Notes under the pieces: generated by a model
What the model saw: the letters and a program-made list of their open reading frames with translations, nothing else
Databases searched by the model: none
What the model was told of the DNA's origin: nothing
Source of the DNA: Comamonas thiooxydans
GTDB lineage: Bacteria; Pseudomonadota; Gammaproteobacteria; Burkholderiales; Burkholderiaceae_C
DNA length: 64,000 nucleotides
Assembly (NCBI RefSeq): GCF_000964545.1
Contig: NZ_BBVD01000010.1
Location: 1-64,000, forward strand
Reading direction: 5' to 3'
Shown here: positions 1 through 8,938 of the stretch, one piece after another
Position numbering within the stretch: the first letter of the stretch is position 1
Layout of the letters: each line of letters opens with the position of its first letter
Made by a program: the position numbers and the translations under genes

Positions 1-30
1 CACGCGCTTGACAGGGACCAATACCTTCAT
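1..30 (-). CDS. etfB: Electron transfer flavoprotein beta subunit, N-terminal fragment at window edge
   Basis: Only the first ten codons are present, reading MKVLVPVKRV from an ATG at 30 towards the left edge. This matches the highly conserved start of bacterial EtfB, the small subunit of the FAD/AMP-containing flavoprotein that passes electrons from acyl-CoA dehydrogenases to ETF-ubiquinone oxidoreductase. An AAGGAG ribosome binding site lies about 8 bases upstream. The neighbouring enoyl-CoA hydratase-like gene fits a fatty-acid or amino-acid oxidation context. The call rests on ten residues plus the ribosome binding site, so it is good but not certain. Confidence 0.75.
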   Translation of the reverse strand, partial: MKVLVPVKRV

Positions 31-431
31 TGCTGCGGCTCCTTAATGATTACTGCATTGACGTTTACGTAAACTGGATTCATTTTATGCGGCACCGCAA
101 CACTCTCTGCACAATTTTCCAGACAATCTGCCCGGAGATCTGTGCAGCAGCCTTCGCAGGTGGAACGGCATAAAAAAGAACGACCGTTCAATTTTATGCA
201 CAAGCCTTGCGAAATCATGGGTCTCAGATGGGTCAAATCAGGGTAAAACCTAGGAATTGAGTCCATCAGTGCCATGCCTGCATCCAGATAGGCCTCACGG
301 TAACACTGCCAGAAAGCGGCCTCGTCGTTCAAATGGACGGGCTGAAAACACAAGACTCTGCGCTGTGAACGACGCCATCCACGCAGCTCCGCCTGCCCAA
401 CAACGAAGGCTGGGGAGCGCAAATCCAGGGT
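31..431. other. Intergenic region between etfB and the enoyl-CoA hydratase gene, no convincing gene
   Basis: This 400-base stretch is clearly less GC-rich than its neighbours. A minus-strand reading frame of 131 codons crosses it and ends in an ATGA overlap with the etfB start, but its last residues are a translation of the putative operator at 58-73, and I recognise no protein family. I regard the stretch as the etfB promoter/leader plus non-coding or decayed sequence. Confidence 0.4.
58..73 (-). promoter_or_regulatory. Possible LiuR/FadP-type operator upstream of etfB
   Basis: The 16 bases TTGACGTTTACGTAAA form an imperfect palindrome (6 of 8 half-site positions match) about 28 bases upstream of the etfB start codon. 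It resembles the TTTACGT-N2-ACGTAAA type of site described for regulators of branched-chain amino acid and fatty acid degradation in proteobacteria, whose regulons often contain etf genes. The regulator itself is not in the window, so the assignment is inference. Confidence 0.4.
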
Positions 432-1208
432 TTAGCGCCAGCGAGGCCGGCGCTTTTGCGCAAAAGCCTGAGCGCCTTCCTGCGCGTCGGCATCCAGCAT
501 ATTGGTAGCCATGGTCTGACCCGCCAGCTGATAAGCCGACTCCAGGCCCATTTCACGCTGGCGATAGACCAGCTCCTTGCCCATTCTGATGGCCACCCGG
601 GGCTTGCTCACGATGGCAGACACCAGCTCTTCCACCCCGGCATCGAGCCGCTCCGGCTCGACCACGCGATTGAGCAGACCGTAGTGCAGAGCCGTCTGCG
701 CATCGATGAACTCACCCGTCAGCAGCATTTCCATGGACTGTTTGATCGGCATGTTGCGCACCAGGGGCACGCTGGGCGTGGAGCAGAACAAGCCGTATTG
801 AATGCCGCTGGTGGCAAAGCGAGCCTCACTGCTGGCCACGGCCAGATCACACTGCGCCACCAACTGGCAACCTGCTGCCGTTGCGATACCCTGTACTCTT
901 GCAATGACGGGAACAGGCAGCTTCTGAATCGAGAGCATCATGCGGCTGCACTGGGCAAACAGTTGCTGGTAGTAAGCCAGCTCCGTATGGGCCGCCATGT
1001 CCTTGAGGTTATGCCCGGCGCAAAAGGCCTTGCCTTGGGCGGCCAGCACCACCACACGCGCCTGCTCGTCCTTGGCCACGGCATCCAGCGCCGACTGCAG
1101 GGCCATGAGCATTTCACTGCTCAAGGCATTGAAACGCTGCGCGTCGCTCAACGTGATGCGCGCCACGCCGCGCTCATCCTGACTCAGTTGTACCAAGGAA
1201 TCGCTCAT
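432..1208 (-). CDS. Enoyl-CoA hydratase/isomerase (crotonase) family protein
   Basis: About 258 residues, the usual length for a single-domain crotonase. The N-terminal half carries the CoA-binding/oxyanion segment with FCAGHNLKDM, the variant seen in ECHDC3-like members (A-G-H-D/N-L-K-E/D), followed by the central ATAAGCQLVAQCDLAVA helix and the G-x-F-C-S-T-P segment typical of the family. The likely role is hydration or isomerisation of an acyl-CoA in the cytoplasm; substrate unknown. I prefer the ATG at 1208, preceded by AGGG eight bases upstream, over an in-frame GTG at 1217. It lies 21 bases downstream of the deacetylase-family gene on the same strand, so the two are probably co-transcribed, towards etfB. 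Confidence 0.85.
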   Translation of the reverse strand: MSDSLVQLSQDERGVARITLSDAQRFNALSSEMLMALQSALDAVAKDEQARVVVLAAQGKAFCAGHNLKDMAAHTELAYYQQLFAQCSRMMLSIQKLPVPVIARVQGIATAAGCQLVAQCDLAVASSEARFATSGIQYGLFCSTPSVPLVRNMPIKQSMEMLLTGEFIDAQTALHYGLLNRVVEPERLDAGVEELVSAIVSKPRVAIRMGKELVYRQREMGLESAYQLAGQTMATNMLDADAQEGAQAFAQKRRPRWR

Positions 1209-1229
1209 TGCTGTCACCCTGCTTTCGGA

Positions 1230-2189
1230 CTAGATATCGGCCAATACGCGCAGATGTGCTTCCACGCTGCGCGCCAGCGGGTCCATTACGTAACCGCCTT
1301 CGAGGCAGGAAACAATGCGACCCTTGGAAAAACGCCGTGCGATGTCCTTGATGCGAGTGGTGATCCAGGCAAAGTCGTTTTCCGTCATGCCGAGCTGGCC
1401 CATATCGTCTTCGCGATGCGCATCAAAGCCGGCACTGATGAAGATCATCTCGGGCTTGAATGCTTCGAGGCGCGGAATCCACATCATCTCGATGATCTCT
1501 CGAATGTCCATGCCCTTTGTGTAAGCGGCCACGGGCACGTTGAGCATATTGGAGGCCGGGTCCTTGTCGCCGCTGAACGGGTAGAAGGGATGCTGGAAGA
1601 TGCCGCACATCAGCACGCGCGGATCACCGGCCAGGATGTCTTCCGTGCCGTTGCCGTGATGTACATCAAAGTCGATCACGGCCACGCGCTTGAGATGGTG
1701 GCGCTCCAGCGCATACTTGACGCCCACAGCCACATTGTTGAAAAAGCAAAAACCCATGGCCTGGTTGCGCGTGGCATGGTGACCAGGCGGGCGCACGCTG
1801 CAAAAGGCATTTTCCAGTTCACCGGCCAGCACGGCATCGGTAGCAGCCAGTGTGGCCCCTGCAGCACGCAGTGCGGCCTTGAAGGTGTGGCGGTTGATGG
1901 AGGTATCTGTGTCGAGCTGCCTGTGCTCGGGCCCGCCAGCTGCCAGCTCCTGCTCCAGCCGGTCGGTCAGGCCCTGCAGGGCGGCAATATGCATGGGGTC
2001 ATGCGCCAGCTCGATCTCGGCCAATGATGCCAGCGGCACATTGCAGCGCTCCAGCGCATCGCCCACGCCGCTGACCAGCAGCCTGTCCTCTATCGCGTCC
2101 AGCCGCGCCGGGCATTCAGGGTGGCCCGGCCCCATCTCATGCAACCAGCAATCCCGGTGGGTGAAATAACCTGTCTTGCCCACAGTCAT
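1230..2189 (-). CDS. Histone deacetylase family protein (zinc amidohydrolase)
   Basis: 319 residues covering one complete arginase/deacetylase fold. Visible motifs are RPPGHHA with the catalytic His pair, DFDVHHGNGT with the zinc Asp and His, SAGFDAHREDD with the second zinc Asp, and CLEGGY near the C-terminus carrying the active-site Tyr. Bacterial members deacetylate acetylpolyamines, acetoin-related substrates or protein lysines; the substrate here cannot be told. The start ATG has GGAG five bases upstream. The gene is divergent from moxR with only 36 bases between start codons, so their promoters must overlap, and it probably shares a transcript with the crotonase gene. Confidence 0.9.
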   Translation of the reverse strand: MTVGKTGYFTHRDCWLHEMGPGHPECPARLDAIEDRLLVSGVGDALERCNVPLASLAEIELAHDPMHIAALQGLTDRLEQELAAGGPEHRQLDTDTSINRHTFKAALRAAGATLAATDAVLAGELENAFCSVRPPGHHATRNQAMGFCFFNNVAVGVKYALERHHLKRVAVIDFDVHHGNGTEDILAGDPRVLMCGIFQHPFYPFSGDKDPASNMLNVPVAAYTKGMDIREIIEMMWIPRLEAFKPEMIFISAGFDAHREDDMGQLGMTENDFAWITTRIKDIARRFSKGRIVSCLEGGYVMDPLARSVEAHLRVLADI

Positions 2190-2225
2190 GTCTCCGCTAT
2201 CGCTTATTTAGGATATGTTTCTGCC

Positions 2226-3146
2226 ATGCATGCACAGAACACAATTAATGCGCTTTTGAGTCAGCTTAACACGGTGATGGAGGGCAAGCCGGATCAGGTC
2301 AGAGACGGTGTCGCCTGTTTGCTAGCAGGCGGTCACCTGCTGATCGAAGACGTTCCTGGTGTAGGCAAGACCACCCTGGCCCATGCGCTGGCACGCAGTT
2401 TCGGCCTGCAGTTCTCTCGTGTGCAGTTCACTGCCGACCTCATGCCCAGCGACCTCACGGGGGTCTCCATCTACGATCGCGGACAAGAGGCTTTTGTGTT
2501 CCATCCCGGGCCGGTGTTTGCTCAGGTATTGCTGGCCGACGAAATCAACCGTGCCAGCCCCAAGACCCAGAGTGCGCTGCTCGAAGCCATGGAGGAGCGC
2601 CAGGTCACGACCGAAGGCAAGACCCACAGCCTGCCCGCCCCCTTCTTTGTGATTGCCACCCAGAACCCCCTGGAGCAGCTGGGAACCTTCCCGTTGCCCG
2701 AAAGCCAACTGGACCGTTTTCTCATGCGCATCAGCCTGGGCTATCCCTCGCGCGATTCCGAGCGCAAGCTGCTCGCGGGCAATGGCCGGCGCGCCGCTGC
2801 CGATGCACTGCTGCCCGTCATCTCCCAGCAGCAGCTGCAGCAACTGCAGGCTGCTGCTCTGGCCGTGCATGCCAGCGACGCCCTGCTCGACTATGTGCAG
2901 GATCTGATTGCCGCCACACGCAACGGCCAGTGGTTTGCCCAGGGCCTGTCACCACGCGCAGGCATCGCGCTGCTACGTGCGGCCAAGACCATCGCGCTGA
3001 TGGAAGGCCGCGACTATGTGGCGCCCGACGATGTGCAAGCCATACTGCCCCAGGTGATTGCCCACCGTCTGGTTCCCGTGGGCCATGCAGGCCGTGGTGC
3101 CGTGGAGCAGGTGCGCGCCATGATGCAAGCCGTACCGCTATCTTGA
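2226..3146 (+). CDS. MoxR family AAA+ ATPase
   Basis: 306 residues. It has Walker A (VPGVGKT, around residues 43-49), Walker B (LLADEINRA, around 102-110), the ATQNPLEQLGTFPLPESQLDRF sensor/arginine-finger region split over residues 140-162, and a C-terminal lid domain. MoxR ATPases act as chaperones that activate partner proteins, often von Willebrand or DUF58 proteins, for assembly or secretion. I chose the start MHAQNT, since longer in-frame extensions run into the divergent gene's promoter. It is the first gene of the MoxR-DUF58-TgpA operon, 34 bases before the DUF58 gene. Confidence 0.92.
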   Translation: MHAQNTINALLSQLNTVMEGKPDQVRDGVACLLAGGHLLIEDVPGVGKTTLAHALARSFGLQFSRVQFTADLMPSDLTGVSIYDRGQEAFVFHPGPVFAQVLLADEINRASPKTQSALLEAMEERQVTTEGKTHSLPAPFFVIATQNPLEQLGTFPLPESQLDRFLMRISLGYPSRDSERKLLAGNGRRAAADALLPVISQQQLQQLQAAALAVHASDALLDYVQDLIAATRNGQWFAQGLSPRAGIALLRAAKTIALMEGRDYVAPDDVQAILPQVIAHRLVPVGHAGRGAVEQVRAMMQAVPLS

Positions 3147-3180
3147 TGCTGCCGATGTATTTCGTCATGAATTTCATAGC

Positions 3181-4242
3181 ATGAAGCGCTCGGCATCAAA
3201 GGGCGAGCAGCCAGAGACTTCCAATATCTTCCAGCGGCTCTCGCCCCGCGCCAGGGTGCGCGAGTGGATGTTTGCACGTCTGCCGCGCAGCGACCAGCTC
3301 ACGCTGACCCAGGGCAATGTCTACATCCTGCCCTCGCGCGCGGGCTGGGCCATGCTGGCCACGCTGATCGTGCTGTTGATTGCTGCCATCAACTACCAAC
3401 TCAACCTGGGCTACCTGCTCACGTTCCTGCTGGCAGGCAGCGCGGCCGCCAGCATGGTTGTGGGCCATGGCAATCTGCGCGGTCTGCAGTTGAGCCTCAG
3501 CGGCGCAGGTACTCAAGGCAACGCGTCGGGCGGCTGCTTTGCCCATGCGCCCTGCCCCATGCATATCAGCCTGCACAATGCCCGCCGCTTGCGCCGCTGG
3601 GGCATAGGTCTCGCATTGCACAAGACCCGGCACAACACCGATCACTCTGATGCCTGGACCTGGGTCGACATTCCCGAGCAAGGCAGCACCGCCGTGCAGC
3701 TGAGCTTCATGCCCACACGTCGCGGCCGGCAGGAGCTGCCCGCCATCTCCATACTCACGCGCTACCCGCTGGGCGCATTTCGCGTCTGGGCTCTGTGGCG
3801 GCCCCAAACCCTGGTCTGGGTCTATCCCGCACCTGAAACCCATGCCCCGCCGCTGCCAGCCGCCAGCCCCGAAGCCGGCGGCCGCAGCAGCGCCCAGGTA
3901 CGCAGCGGTGATGAATTCGATGACGTGCGCAGCTATCAGACTGGCGACCCGCTCAAGCTGGTGGTATGGAAGAAAGCGGCTCAGTCCTTTGCCGCAGGCA
4001 GCCACCAACTGGTCAGCCGCGACCGGCCCATGGCCCACCATCACCGTCTCTGGCTCGATGCGCGCCATACCGGCCTGGCCGACCATGAGGCGCGGTTGTC
4101 GCGCCTTGCCGCCTGGGTGCTGATGGCTCAGCAGCAAGGCCGTACCTGGGGCCTGCGCCTGCCCGGAGGCCAGGAAATCGCGCCGGCCAGCGGTGTACAG
4201 CACACCACGCGCTGCCTCGAAGCATTGGCCGCCTGTCCATGA
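3181..4242 (+). CDS. DUF58 domain-containing membrane-anchored protein
   Basis: 353 residues. Two adjacent hydrophobic segments near residues 50-95 (AGWAMLATLIVLLIAAINYQ and the following GYLLTFLLAG) anchor the protein. The C-terminal half carries the DUF58 signature, with GDEFDDVRSYQTGDPLKLVVWKKAA around residue 243. DUF58 proteins accompany MoxR ATPases and are thought to have a vWA-like fold; no enzymatic activity is established. The stop overlaps the ATG of the transglutaminase gene by four bases (ATGA), which implies translational coupling. Confidence 0.88.
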   Translation: MKRSASKGEQPETSNIFQRLSPRARVREWMFARLPRSDQLTLTQGNVYILPSRAGWAMLATLIVLLIAAINYQLNLGYLLTFLLAGSAAASMVVGHGNLRGLQLSLSGAGTQGNASGGCFAHAPCPMHISLHNARRLRRWGIGLALHKTRHNTDHSDAWTWVDIPEQGSTAVQLSFMPTRRGRQELPAISILTRYPLGAFRVWALWRPQTLVWVYPAPETHAPPLPAASPEAGGRSSAQVRSGDEFDDVRSYQTGDPLKLVVWKKAAQSFAAGSHQLVSRDRPMAHHHRLWLDARHTGLADHEARLSRLAAWVLMAQQQGRTWGLRLPGGQEIAPASGVQHTTRCLEALAACP

Positions 4243-6347
4243 AAGCAACCGCCTCTTCCGCCGGCAGCAGCTGGCTGCAGCGCCTGACTGCCCTGCCGCG
4301 CGATGCACGGGACACGCTGTTTCTGCTCGCCGTCATTGCCTGGATCATGCTGCCTCAGGTTCAGCACACACCTTGGTGGACCAGCGCCTTTGCCTCAGTC
4401 CTGTTGCTGTGGCGCGCACGCCTGGCACTGACCAGCGCCCCCCTGCCCAGCCGCTGGGTGCTGGCGGGCGTACTGACCATCGCCATTGGAGCGACCTGGG
4501 CCACGCACAAAACGATTGTGGGCCGCGATGCCGGCGTGACCCTGGTCGTCATGCTGCTGGCGCTCAAGACACTGGAGCTGCGCGCGCGGCGCGATGCCAT
4601 GGTGGTGTTCTTTCTGGGTTTTTTTGTACTGCTCAGCAACTTTTTCTATTCGCAGTCCCTGCCCACAGCCATGGCCATGGTGCTCGGGCTGATGGGCCTG
4701 CTCACAGCCCTGGTCAACGCCCATATGACGGCCGGCAAGCCTCCATTGACACAGGCTCTGCGCACTGCAGGCTGGCTCGCGCTCTGGGGAGCGCCCGTGA
4801 TGGTGTCGCTGTTTCTGTTTTTTCCGCGCATGACACCGCTATGGGGCGTGCCATCCGATGATATGGCCGGGCGTTCGGGCCTGTCCGAAAGCATGCGCGT
4901 GGGCGAGGTCGCCTCGTTGGCCATGGACGACAGCGTGGCCCTGCGCATCCGTTTCGATACCCCCGAGGGCAAAGAGCCGCCGGCCAACGCCCTGTACTTT
5001 CGCGGCCCGGTTCTCAGCCAGTTCGATGGCCGCCGTTGGCAGGCCGACCCTGTGCTCGACGCCATGGCCATGCCTCAGTTGCGCGTGAGCGGTGAACCCA
5101 TTCACTACCAGATGCTGATCGAGCCGAGCAAGCGTCGCTGGCTGACCCTGCTGGATGCCGCCAAGACCGAACCGCAGATTCCGCCGGGCGCCTCGGTAGG
5201 CAGGCTTCGCATGAGCTCCAGCCTCCAGTGGCTGAGCTGGCGCCCAATTACCGATGTGCTGCGTGTCGATGCCCAAAGCCATCTCGACTTCAGTCATGGG
5301 CCGCTGCAGCTTACTCCAGAGCTCAAGCGCTATCTGCAGCTGCCAGCCGGCAGCAACCCACGCACACAGGCTTTGGGCGAACATTTGCAGGCCGAATTGC
5401 GCGCCCAGCCGGGCGCCGGCGCGGATACGGACAGGCTGATCGCCTCCGCCCTGCAGCGCCTCAAAACCGGCGGCTACACCTACACACTGGAGCCCGGCGT
5501 GGTCGACAGCGACCACACCGCCGATGACTTCTGGTTTGACAGCAAGCAAGGCTTTTGCGAGCACATCGCCTCAGCCTTTGCCGTGCTCATGCGCAGCATG
5601 GGAGTGCCCGCGCGCATCGTGACCGGCTACCAGGGCGGCGACCGCAACAGCGTGGACAATTACTGGACCGTGCGCAGCAGCGATGCCCATGCCTGGACCG
5701 AGGTCTGGATTGCCGGCCGGGGCTGGGTCCGCGTGGATCCCACGGGCGCTGTCGCACCCAGCCGGGTCGGCCAGTTCCAGCGCCTGAGCCCTCCCCCCGG
5801 TGCCTTTGCCAGCGCCGTTGGCAACTTCGTCGATACCGGCACGCTGGAGAAGCTGCGCGCCGTCTGGGAGGCCGTCAACAACCGCTGGAACCAGTGGGTA
5901 ATCAACTACACGCAAAGCCGTCAGCTCAATCTGCTGCAGAGCCTGGGCTTCGAATCGCCAAGCTGGACGGATCTGCTGCGCCTGCTGGCGGGCAGCTTGA
6001 GCGCTCTGGCGCTGCTGTGGCTGATCTGGGCCCGCGCCACACGTCCGCAACGCGACGGCTGGAGCCAGCTCATGCACGCTGCCAGACTGCGGCTGCAGCG
6101 CGCAGGCATAGCGAGCGGTGCCAGCGACTCCGCGCGCAGCCTGTCGCGCCGCGTGCAGGAGAGCTGGGCCAAGGAATCTGCATCCGCACCCCTGGCTACG
6201 GCCGTATCCGACTGGCTGCTGGACATGGAAAGGCTACGCTATGCGCCATCCTCCAATACCGAAGTCACCGAATTGAAGTCCTTGCGCCGACGCTGGCTGT
6301 CCATCCGGAAGCAACGCTGGCCCTATCCCTCAAGAAATAAAACATGA
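4239..6347 (+). CDS. TgpA-type membrane transglutaminase-like protein (DUF3488 plus transglutaminase domain)
   Basis: 702 residues. The first 200 or so hold six or seven hydrophobic segments (DUF3488). A long periplasmic part follows with a transglutaminase-like catalytic triad: Cys near residue 439 in KQGFCEH, His near 484 in DAHAWTEVW, and Asp in RVDPTGA near 499. A further transmembrane helix (LLRLLAGSLSALALLWLIW) and a cytoplasmic DUF4129-like tail close the protein. The Pseudomonas homologue TgpA is essential and linked to the cell envelope. The gene overlaps both neighbours by four bases, so it is coupled to the DUF58 gene before it and the lytic transglycosylase after it. Confidence 0.9.
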   Translation: MKATASSAGSSWLQRLTALPRDARDTLFLLAVIAWIMLPQVQHTPWWTSAFASVLLLWRARLALTSAPLPSRWVLAGVLTIAIGATWATHKTIVGRDAGVTLVVMLLALKTLELRARRDAMVVFFLGFFVLLSNFFYSQSLPTAMAMVLGLMGLLTALVNAHMTAGKPPLTQALRTAGWLALWGAPVMVSLFLFFPRMTPLWGVPSDDMAGRSGLSESMRVGEVASLAMDDSVALRIRFDTPEGKEPPANALYFRGPVLSQFDGRRWQADPVLDAMAMPQLRVSGEPIHYQMLIEPSKRRWLTLLDAAKTEPQIPPGASVGRLRMSSSLQWLSWRPITDVLRVDAQSHLDFSHGPLQLTPELKRYLQLPAGSNPRTQALGEHLQAELRAQPGAGADTDRLIASALQRLKTGGYTYTLEPGVVDSDHTADDFWFDSKQGFCEHIASAFAVLMRSMGVPARIVTGYQGGDRNSVDNYWTVRSSDAHAWTEVWIAGRGWVRVDPTGAVAPSRVGQFQRLSPPPGAFASAVGNFVDTGTLEKLRAVWEAVNNRWNQWVINYTQSRQLNLLQSLGFESPSWTDLLRLLAGSLSALALLWLIWARATRPQRDGWSQLMHAARLRLQRAGIASGASDSARSLSRRVQESWAKESASAPLATAVSDWLLDMERLRYAPSSNTEVTELKSLRRRWLSIRKQRWPYPSRNKT

Positions 6348-7486
6348 GCATCACCCTCAATAACAGCAAGCACCTCAAAGCTAAAACACTGAGTACTCTG
6401 GCCCTGTGCCTGCTGACCGCCAGCGTCATCGCCGCACCGGCCAAAAAAGCCGTCCGCAAGGCAGCACCGGCTGCCGTAGCCACGGCTGCAGCCGCCACGG
6501 CCGTGGCCTATGCCGGTCGGGGCGACGCCATGCAACTGGCCGAAGAAATCGCAGTCCGCCGCGATCTGCCTGTCGACTGGGTGCGTGCGCAGCTGAGCGA
6601 AGCGCGCAACCTGCCCGTAGTCACACGCCTGATGACGCCGGCCGGCAAGACCTTTGTGAAGAACTGGACGGTATACCGCAGCCGCTTTATCGACCCCGTG
6701 CGCATACGCGCCGGCGTGAAGTTCTGGCAGGCCAACCACCAGGCGCTCGCGCGTGCCGAGCATCAGTTCGGCGTGCCCGCAGAGATCATTGTCGGCATCA
6801 TCGGCGTGGAAACCATTTACGGCCGCAACATGGGCAACTTTCGCGTGATGGATGCCCTGGCCACGCTGGCACTGGACTTTCCGCAATCCCACCCTCGCGC
6901 CCAGGCCCGCACCGACTACTTCCGTGGCGAGCTCGAGCAGGTGCTGGTCACGGCCAGCCGCACGGGCAGTGACCCGTTTGAGCTACGCGGCAGCTATGCC
7001 GGCGCCATGGGCCTGGGTCAGTTCATGCCCACCAGCTGGGACAAGTACGCGGTCGACTTTGACGGTGATGGTCGCATAGACCTGTTCAACAGCGCCACCG
7101 ACGCCATCGGCTCGGTCGCCAACTACTTCGTCGGCCATGGCTGGAAGCCAGGCCTGCCCACAGCCTTTACCGTGGACATGCGCGCCCAGGGTGAGAATCT
7201 GGCAATCCTGCTCGCACCCGATATCAACCCCACATTCACTGCCGCGCAGATGGCAGAACGTGAAGTACGTGTGCTGGGCGCCGACAACTATGAGCGTCCG
7301 CTGGCACTGATCGAGCTGAAAAACGGCAGCTCCGGCCCCACGGAGTACATCGCGGGTACCGAGAACTTCTACGCCATCACGCGCTACAACTGGTCGGCGT
7401 TCTATGCGCTGTCGGTGATAGAGCTGGGGCGCGAGGTACATGAAGCCTATCTGGCCAGCCAGACCGCCTCTGCCACACGCAACTAG
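6344..7486 (+). CDS. mltB: Membrane/periplasmic lytic murein transglycosylase B family
   Basis: 380 residues with an N-terminal signal peptide (hydrophobic core TLALCLLTASVIAAPA) and no lipobox cysteine, so probably periplasmic rather than lipid-anchored. The family motif IIGVETIYGRNMGNFRV holds the catalytic Glu at about residue 156, and GAMGLGQFMPTSW is the second conserved block. The enzyme cleaves the MurNAc-GlcNAc bond of peptidoglycan to give 1,6-anhydro products. It overlaps the TgpA-like gene by four bases, which places a wall-cleaving enzyme in the MoxR/DUF58/TgpA transcription unit. Confidence 0.92.
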   Translation: MSITLNNSKHLKAKTLSTLALCLLTASVIAAPAKKAVRKAAPAAVATAAAATAVAYAGRGDAMQLAEEIAVRRDLPVDWVRAQLSEARNLPVVTRLMTPAGKTFVKNWTVYRSRFIDPVRIRAGVKFWQANHQALARAEHQFGVPAEIIVGIIGVETIYGRNMGNFRVMDALATLALDFPQSHPRAQARTDYFRGELEQVLVTASRTGSDPFELRGSYAGAMGLGQFMPTSWDKYAVDFDGDGRIDLFNSATDAIGSVANYFVGHGWKPGLPTAFTVDMRAQGENLAILLAPDINPTFTAAQMAEREVRVLGADNYERPLALIELKNGSSGPTEYIAGTENFYAITRYNWSAFYALSVIELGREVHEAYLASQTASATRN

Positions 7487-7501
7487 ATTCATTCGAGCTG
7501 C

Positions 7502-7535
7502 AGCGCATTTCCAACAAGCGCTGGCAGCTATTGAT
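7502..7535 (+). repeat. Comamonadaceae-type intergenic repeat, partial copy
   Basis: This stretch between two convergent genes contains CAAGCGCTGGCAGCTAT (7515-7531), preceded by AGCGCATTTCCAA. The same word family recurs at 24878-24959, on both arms of a hairpin, and at 41976-41993. I recall it as a common short intergenic repeat in Comamonadaceae. It may help terminate the two converging transcripts. Confidence 0.6.
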
Positions 7536-7554
7536 TCGATAGTTCTCCGGCCAC

Positions 7555-8847
7555 TCAAAAGCGCTTCATCTGGCACTGACCAGGCATCTCTGCCCTGGCC
7601 GCAGCAATCTCGCGCACTACCTTGAAGCCGTAGCCCGAGCCTTCCACATCGAAGTCCACGCCTGCGCTGCCTCTTTTTTCCATCATGCCAACCACCAGCG
7701 ATTGCTGAAACTGGTGGTCTGCCGCCCGCATGCTGCCCGAGCGGCCCGCCATCTGGACCCTGGCATGCTCCATGGCGTGGGCCACGGCGACGGTGTCCGT
7801 GCTGCCGGCTTTTTCGAGGCTCTGCGCAAGAGCCTCGATCATGAGCTGCATGCGCATATGCACATAGTCGTCCTGCGGCCTGGGAAAGCGCTGACGGAAG
7901 GACTGGTAGAAGGCGCGGCTCTCGGCCGTGGGCACATTGGGCAGCCAGTCGGCCACTGCCAGCACCTTGCCCACACCGGCATCACCCAAGGCCGCCGGAG
8001 CGCCCAGTGCATTGCCGTAGAAGGTGTAGAAACGCCCTTCATAGCCTGCCTCGCGCGCAGCCTTGACGAGCAGCATCAGATCATTGCCCCAGTTGCCGGT
8101 GATCACGGCCTGGGCACCGCTTTGCTTGATCTTGACCGCATAGGGCGCAAAGTCCTTGACGCGGCCCACGGGATGCAACTCGTCGCCCACGATGCGCACA
8201 TCGGGCCGTTGCACGCCAAGCTGGCGCCTTGCCTCGCGCAGCACGGCCTGGCCAAAGCTGTAGTCCTGCCCGATCAGATAGGCACTGTGTACGGCCTTGT
8301 CGTCCTTGATGACCTCCATCAGCGCAGCCATGCGCATATCGGCATGGGCATCGAAGCGGAAATGCCAGAAGCTGCAGCGCTCGTTGGTCAGCGCCGGGTC
8401 CACGGCCGAATAGTTCAGATACAGCACACGGCGCGAAGGGTCTCGGCTGTTGTGCTTGTCGATGGCGTCGAGAAGCGCCGCCGCTGTGGCCGACGAGTTG
8501 CCCTGCATGATGATGCGCGCACCGCTGTCTATGGCCGCGCGCAGCGCCGACAGCGCCTCTTCGTTCTGGCCCTTGCTGTCATAGCGCTCTATCACCAGCT
8601 CATGCGGACCGTCGGCCAGGCTCACACCGCCGCGCGCGTTCACCCGCTCGGTCGCCCACAGCAGATTGCGGAACACGGCCTCGCCCGTGTTTGCAAACGG
8701 GCCCGAAAGACTCTCCACCAGTGCCAGCCTGATGGGTTGCGCAAGCTTGGCATTGGCTGCAGCCACAGCAGCGCCAGCAATGCCGAACGGCGCGCATAGT
8801 AGTGGCAACTGCAGGTATTTCAAGACATCACGACGCAATTTATTCAT
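7555..8847 (-). CDS. ABC transporter substrate-binding protein, branched-chain amino acid type (Peripla_BP_6)
   Basis: About 430 residues. It begins MNKLRRDVLKYLQLPLL, an Arg-pair plus hydrophobic stretch that looks like a Tat or Sec export signal. The mature part shows the type I periplasmic binding fold: IRLALVESLSGPFANTGEAV at the start, a SATAAALLDAID segment, and YLIGQDYSFGQAVLREARRQLG in the hinge region. No permease or ATPase gene is adjacent, so it must use transporter parts encoded elsewhere or act as a solute sensor. AAGAGG lies 10 bases before the ATG at 8847. The ligand is unknown. Confidence 0.85.
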   Translation of the reverse strand: MNKLRRDVLKYLQLPLLCAPFGIAGAAVAAANAKLAQPIRLALVESLSGPFANTGEAVFRNLLWATERVNARGGVSLADGPHELVIERYDSKGQNEEALSALRAAIDSGARIIMQGNSSATAAALLDAIDKHNSRDPSRRVLYLNYSAVDPALTNERCSFWHFRFDAHADMRMAALMEVIKDDKAVHSAYLIGQDYSFGQAVLREARRQLGVQRPDVRIVGDELHPVGRVKDFAPYAVKIKQSGAQAVITGNWGNDLMLLVKAAREAGYEGRFYTFYGNALGAPAALGDAGVGKVLAVADWLPNVPTAESRAFYQSFRQRFPRPQDDYVHMRMQLMIEALAQSLEKAGSTDTVAVAHAMEHARVQMAGRSGSMRAADHQFQQSLVVGMMEKRGSAGVDFDVEGSGYGFKVVREIAAARAEMPGQCQMKRF

Positions 8848-8938
8848 CAAAAAAACCTCTTGAAATGCGCTTGCCACCACCTACCTATGAATCAAGCGGC
8901 AACAACGCAAGCCGCGCAGTTTAAAGGAGTTAAACACC

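Noticed and set aside
27..422. 131-codon minus-strand frame overlapping the etfB start
   Set aside because: Its end is a translation of the etfB operator and ribosome binding site, composition differs from coding neighbours, and no family is recognised.
456..2027. 523-codon plus-strand frame opposite the crotonase and deacetylase genes
   Set aside because: Antisense shadow spanning two recognised genes and the gap between them.
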